In this document: positions 1 to 64,000 of the stretch, in pieces | How positions within the stretch are numbered: position 1 is the first letter of the stretch | Layout of the letters: every line of letters starts with the position of its first letter | DNA from: Ascidia mentula | Taxonomy: Eukaryota > Chordata > Ascidiacea > Phlebobranchia > Ascidiidae | DNA: 64,000 nucleotides | NCBI GenBank assembly: GCA_947561715.1 | Contig: OX387205.1 | Location: forward strand, 12,157,001-12,221,000 | Reading direction: 5' to 3' | Notes under the pieces: generated by a model | What the model was told of the DNA's origin: nothing | What the model saw: the letters and a program-made list of their open reading frames with translations, nothing else | Databases searched by the model: none | Translations under genes and position numbers: made by a program

Positions 1-3000
1 CCGCAAAAAAGCTAATGCCTTCGCGGTTATTACAGTTTAAACGTATCGTTATTGTAGCTAATGTGGACAACTTCTCACTGTTACGTTTTGCCCATAACAA
101 GCTTACCCTCGAAAATTGCCGCCAGTAACGCGATCGAACGGCTCCTGACAAAACAAATCCACCAACGCAATCAGTCGTAACTTTATGCCACTTCGCTTGC
201 CGTAATCTTCCTGATCCGACATCGGTCCTAGCTTCAGTCCCGCCGCTCTGCACTGTTAGGTGCTATGGGAAAATCGCTATCAAAATAAAGGGAAACTGAG
301 ACTTTTCGTCGTTTGACAGAGGTCGAATCCGATCTTGGTGGGGACGCTAATTGGTTTGCGCCTCTACGCAAGTGCTGTATCTCTCTTCGGAAAGGGACTG
401 GCAGTTAATTTTTGTTTGCGGCTTTAAACTCTGCTTTCAGTCAGCAAAATAAGCCTTTCCTTACTCACAACCTGAGCAGCTTAAACCGCTTATAGTTCAA
501 TCCAACAACACGCATGAAACTAAGTAACTTGGCATTGTCAAATTTACAATGGGAGTTGTGCTGCTTATTTCCGCCAATTAGTGGTTAAATGGCGTATTAT
601 TTGTCGACAAACTCGTTGTGTCAAGAAAAGCTCGATTTTAGAGCTTTGCCATTGTTTTGTGTCGCATACTATTTCAACCAAAATTGTCAAATCGCTGCTT
701 GTAACGCCCCTAAATGACTCACAACATCGCCAGTGTTGACTCGTCCAATTGTTTCATCAAATCCGCATTAGGAGCATCCGACATTGGCAGGAACTTACAT
801 TCGGCTACATGCTGACGTAAACTCTGGAGGTGCCAAAATGTCGGAAATTAATCGAGCCACCGACTTGTTTATAAATGGATCTCCGCCGAGGTTGTCTCAT
901 TGCAAGACGTTGCTGTTTATGTTAGTTCGTATTTCTCTGTTGAAATGTGGCATTTGTACAGCTGAAATTCAGCATTAGGCTTGGAATCAACGTTGCTTTG
1001 AAATTTGCGTATGAACGGCGAGGTTCGATCCTCTAGGGAATTTAGTTTTTAATCGACATGAATGCTTTAATTTTGAATTGGAATGTATGTTTTTATTCGT
1101 AAAGGTGGATTTGCAAACGTTTGGCATCTTGCGTACTTTAGGTACAATATGTGGACTTTCTGTGCAATTCAAAATTTGACGGTTAAGTTCATTTGTGCAC
1201 AAGTGAGAAAGGCCGCCTTCTTTACATCAAACCCGCATCCCAGACAACATGTCTCGTCGCTTACACAATTTTATTACTATGCTTGTCATGCTTGCTTGAC
1301 CGGATAAAACATATACATATACTTGGGCGAATGAAGTCATCAATTATGGAGGAGGAAATTGTGTGTCTGAAATGTACATGCAGCACAGCAGAGGAGTTCT
1401 CTTGTTGCGAGAACAATGGCTGAAACTTTAGTCTGAACAATAAACTAATGTTTAGGTCGAATGTAAGTGTATATGTGAGCCTTTAAGACAGTTATTTCAC
1501 CTTCTTTCCAACATAGTTCTGCATGGATTCTATTATTAAACAAAACTTGGAAATATAACTTACCACCAAAGGGAGCAACGAAAATCGCCGACCGCAGAAC
1601 CTTTCGAGCGGGCGCCCTGAATGGCAAACTCGGAAAACCTCCTCTCCCCAGTCTAATTATAGCAGAATGTCGTCATAGCTCGTACAGCGCAAGCTCAGAG
1701 TCGTACACAGGCTTGCTGGTAAGGGGCGTCATTGCCATTAGCGGTGAACCTGTTTTGCCAGGGCGGGCGTACCTTGGCTTAGAGCTCGAGAGCCCATATC
1801 CGACATACTTGAAACCTACATATTTTTACCCTCAACGCGGTAAACTTGGCTCGCGGTTCCATGTCATCGCCAAATTCTGGTGTACTAAAAATACATTCAG
1901 AAAAGCGGATGGAAATGTCAATCTAACGTGGTTCCACTAAGGTCATTTTTTAACACCATTTACAATGAAAATGTACAGAAGCACTAAGCAAGGATGCCAA
2001 CAACAAACTATGATGTTTATCAGCCTTTCGATACCCGGGAATTATCGTGGTCTAAGTAGCGGTTGTGTTTGTGCAAGCGACTTGCTTCAAAAACAGCCAA
2101 ATGCTGTCGAAGCGCAAAAACAAAGCACAAGACCGTGTTCACTCACACGCTTGCTCGAGCGGAACCAAAATGACGTTCAGGTAACGGGCGCAGTCGGGCG
2201 TGACGAGATATTGACGCATTATTTGTCGAAGTGAGTTAAAATCTCCGACACTGTTTAGTCTGTTCGTCTTCACGTTTCTTAAAGAAACGATCGGCCGTAG
2301 CATGCCATAGGTTGTCAGTAGAACTCTGCTAATTCAGTAACATTTAAGAACATTTGAGTAGAATTTGTAGATCAGTTTGTAATAACTTAAGGTTTCGTGC
2401 TACCTATGTCGTTGTAATGAAAAAAGAAACATGGACTTTGAAGTGCAGGCATACTGTGTCATATTGTTTGAACTTCCCAAGTAAGAAATATGCAGTACAT
2501 TTGTAGGCGGCTTTTGTCAGTGTACACGCGTCAGTTCGATTCCCTAGATTCGTTTGCTTGTAATTTTACTGCATTCATAAGGTAACGTTCATGGTGGAAT
2601 GAAAAATAATTTACTGCTGTGGTTCTCCCGCTTAAAATTCAGCGCTGGCGCAGCAACCGCTGTCGTTTTGGGAATAAACGCGAGCCAAACTGTGACTCAT
2701 ACATTTAGAAATAGGAAATCTGAAAGCTTCGAGGTAACTTTTAATCGCAAACCTCTTACCATTTACGTCTCAGTTGAACTTGTTGTTCTGCGGATGGCGA
2801 GATAAGAGCGTGTGGAAAGCAAGTTTATGCTCCGAGCACGTTGTCGAGTGCCGCGAAGAGCTTTGTGATGTACGAGAAAGCCAATATCTGTAGGATGGAG
2901 GACCGCTTGTTGTTTCAAACGAAATGGCGAACGGGTTTTTATGCGCAGTGTTGCGACCGCAAGTTTCAAGCAGACTTCTAAGCCCTATACGCCACATCGG

Positions 3001-4547
3001 CATATTGTGTTTTTCTGTTTCAAATTGTCTAATTTGTAAGTAGAACTAAAGAGTTTTATTTACGAAGCAGTGTGTTATGAGTCCAGTTCAAGGATATTAC
3101 GAAAACAAAGCACTTACACAAACGTGTGACAATGCATGTCACTGGTGTTTTTCAACCTGTATATTACCTTAGCATGTCAGTAGATTTTGTTAAGTCAGTA
3201 CATGATTTTATTTTATGCAAATGTATGGCTATACACAATGAAATAACATCGTTGGCTTCTTAGTGTTCTGACCATGTATCACGATTGCAGACGAGAGTGC
3301 TTTTCACGCCATTTGTGTCGAAAATATTCAAACGAAAACTTGGCATGCAGCTGAAGGCGTGTCAAAAAGTTCAGGGTTGTCTTCTACAGGAAACAGGCAC
3401 CCAGCTATAAATGGTTTGTTGATTTCCTGTATTACGGTTCTGCAGTAAAGTTGCGTTGCAACTGAACGTTGGCGGTTTCATGCATCTTCAGACCAAGTGG
3501 CTGCGTGGTTCTGTGTTTATGGCACCGTTGGTCGGGCAGGAATTCCAGGTCGTATTTACGTAACATAGATGTACTTATCCGAGCTTCTTGGCTTTGTATG
3601 AGTTGTTCATGAAAGAAGGAAGGAATACTTATATTTCTACAGGTAGTGCAGTTCTACAGATACTGTTTTGACGAGCAAGGTCCCATTAACATAGTTCTAG
3701 TTAATACATTCTGGGAATCATTTCTAATTTTATTGCAATCGCCGTGACGACTTTCATCTCTTATATCTCATACTACAAGCATGGAAACGTTAATTCCTGG
3801 TTAAAATCTGTCAAATTTTATGAACTTGACGGCTTCCTTGTTCCGTTTCTTAGGATGTGCTAAAATTTTGTGACATTTCGTTCCCACGTATTCTGTCCAC
3901 TTGTGGAATGTTGCGCCCAGTGAATATAGGTCGCCGAGCACGTGCGAGCTGTCATACGCACAATTAAGCCCCACTTCCCAATCCAGGTAACCTTTTGGCT
4001 TTTCTGATTTACACGCTCCTCTGCTCTTTAATGTCGACCTGAGCAATTTGTACAGAGGTAGTTGTGTTATAGGGGTTGACGCGTGCTGGCTTTGAAAGCT
4101 TTTGCAAACTATTCGCGGCTGTAAGAGGTTTCAGCTTCCAAAACGTTTTGATGTTAAGAAGGTGCCAAAGATTTTAATGTTTGCTACTTCATAATTCACT
4201 ATGTTGTTATGTTTGGTTTGTCTTTATTCATGAAAGGTTCTGTTTTGTGACTTGTTATTTTATTTAGAGAGGAAGTCCTGAATACCTACAACAGTACACA
4301 TAGGCTATGTGTGGCATCGGACTGTTGTGCTGTCCTACGCAGATTTTACAAGTTCTAGACATTACCTTGCCTTATGCACAATGATAGGTATTAGAGAAAC
4401 TGTTTCTAGAAAGGGATGTAGCACCTGTTTGTGGTTGTTGGTTAATCCAAGCCAAAAAGTTGGTGGATGACCTAACAATACCATATAAAGTTAATAACAA
4501 ATCGTAATTACGATTTGTTTAACTTTCGCTGTTTCTACAATTTTTAG
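1..4547. other. No recognisable coding exon; probable upstream intron or 5' flank
   Basis: Short random open frames only, AT-rich, with no Ig, Fn3 or kinase signature that I can see on either strand. The first recognised exon (4548) starts with the last base of a split codon, so this stretch is best read as intron of the same gene with the real start further left or in an exon I cannot identify. A perfect 8+8 bp palindrome around one central base (2273-2289, CGTTTCTT-A-AAGAAACG) resembles a heat-shock-element arrangement but has no other support. Confidence 0.45.
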
Positions 4548-63832
<59,285 letters not shown>

Positions 63833-64000
63833 GTAAGAAAAGCATGTGGTTGGTGGCGTTATGTATGCAGAATACTGTCTATAGCGCACACAAAGCTAAG
63901 ATTATGGCGTGTTTTTCTTCTGACCGATATTAGCATACAACAGCGATTTATTACGCTCGAAAGTATTTTCCCCTTTTGCTTACTCGTGTCACTCACAGCG

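Noticed and set aside
784-978. Small plus-strand frame (64 codons) as a possible 5' coding exon of MLCK
   Set aside because: No Ig-like residues, no donor at its end in the phase needed by exon 4548, and no recognisable similarity.
2273-2289. Perfect palindrome CGTTTCTT-A-AAGAAACG as a heat-shock element
   Set aside because: A single short palindrome in a 64 kb window is expected by chance and no promoter is nearby.

Overview
The window is animal DNA. It has AT-rich introns with GT-AG (and a few GC-AG) borders around short, GC-richer coding exons. The protein content (vertebrate-type long myosin light-chain kinase, DFRxxL actin-binding motifs, a Slp/Slac2-type Rab-binding domain) and the mix of 60-600 bp introns with a few 5-9 kb ones suggest an invertebrate deuterostome, most likely an ascidian tunicate. 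The species is inferred, not proven.

Almost the whole window is one plus-strand gene. I can chain 74 coding exons (4548 to 63832) through about 4,030 codons with matching intron phases throughout. The 5' and 3' ends both lie outside the window or are not visible. In order: a Ser/Thr-rich linker and Ig domains A and B separated by two giant introns (4.5-23.7 kb); Ser/Pro linkers and tandem Ig domains C-L (24.8-33.5 kb); six DFRxxL-type actin-binding repeats (33.4-36.0 kb); Ig M (36.2-36.8 kb); an 8.6 kb intron; Ig N and an Fn3 domain (45.4-47.1 kb); a complete protein kinase with calmodulin-binding segment (47.9-52.2 kb); and the telokin-type Ig O (52.4-53.0 kb). Up to here it is a MYLK (smooth-muscle/non-muscle MLCK) orthologue with more Ig domains than vertebrates have.

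Unlike vertebrate MYLK, in-phase exons continue after the telokin Ig: seven further Ig domains, a second Fn3, then six titin/obscurin/MyBP-C-like Ig domains, running off the right edge. Either the kinase has a long elastic C-terminal tail, or two genes abut with compatible phase. Reading into the intron after Ig O gives a conventional MLCK stop two codons later, so both a short and an extended form are plausible.

Inside the 8.6 kb intron, same strand, lies a 1,032-codon intronless ORF (42069-45167). It encodes an N-terminal Rab-binding helix and the first six zinc-binding cysteines of a Slp/Slac2/rabphilin zinc finger. The last two cysteines and the SGAWF-like helix appear about 780 residues later, so the finger is split by a huge disordered insertion. 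The ORF is flanked by an in-frame phase-1 acceptor and a possible phase-1 donor that match the neighbouring MLCK exons, so it may be a nested gene or a giant cassette or alternative N-terminal exon.

Non-coding content includes a 49-nt-arm inverted repeat with a hammerhead-ribozyme-like core (51.2 kb), a 208 bp hAT-type MITE (15.6 kb) and two hAT-like ends (17.1, 18.7 kb). There are also two perfect CArG boxes beside the DFR exons, candidate internal promoters/first exons (19.6, 34.5 kb) and small tandem duplications.
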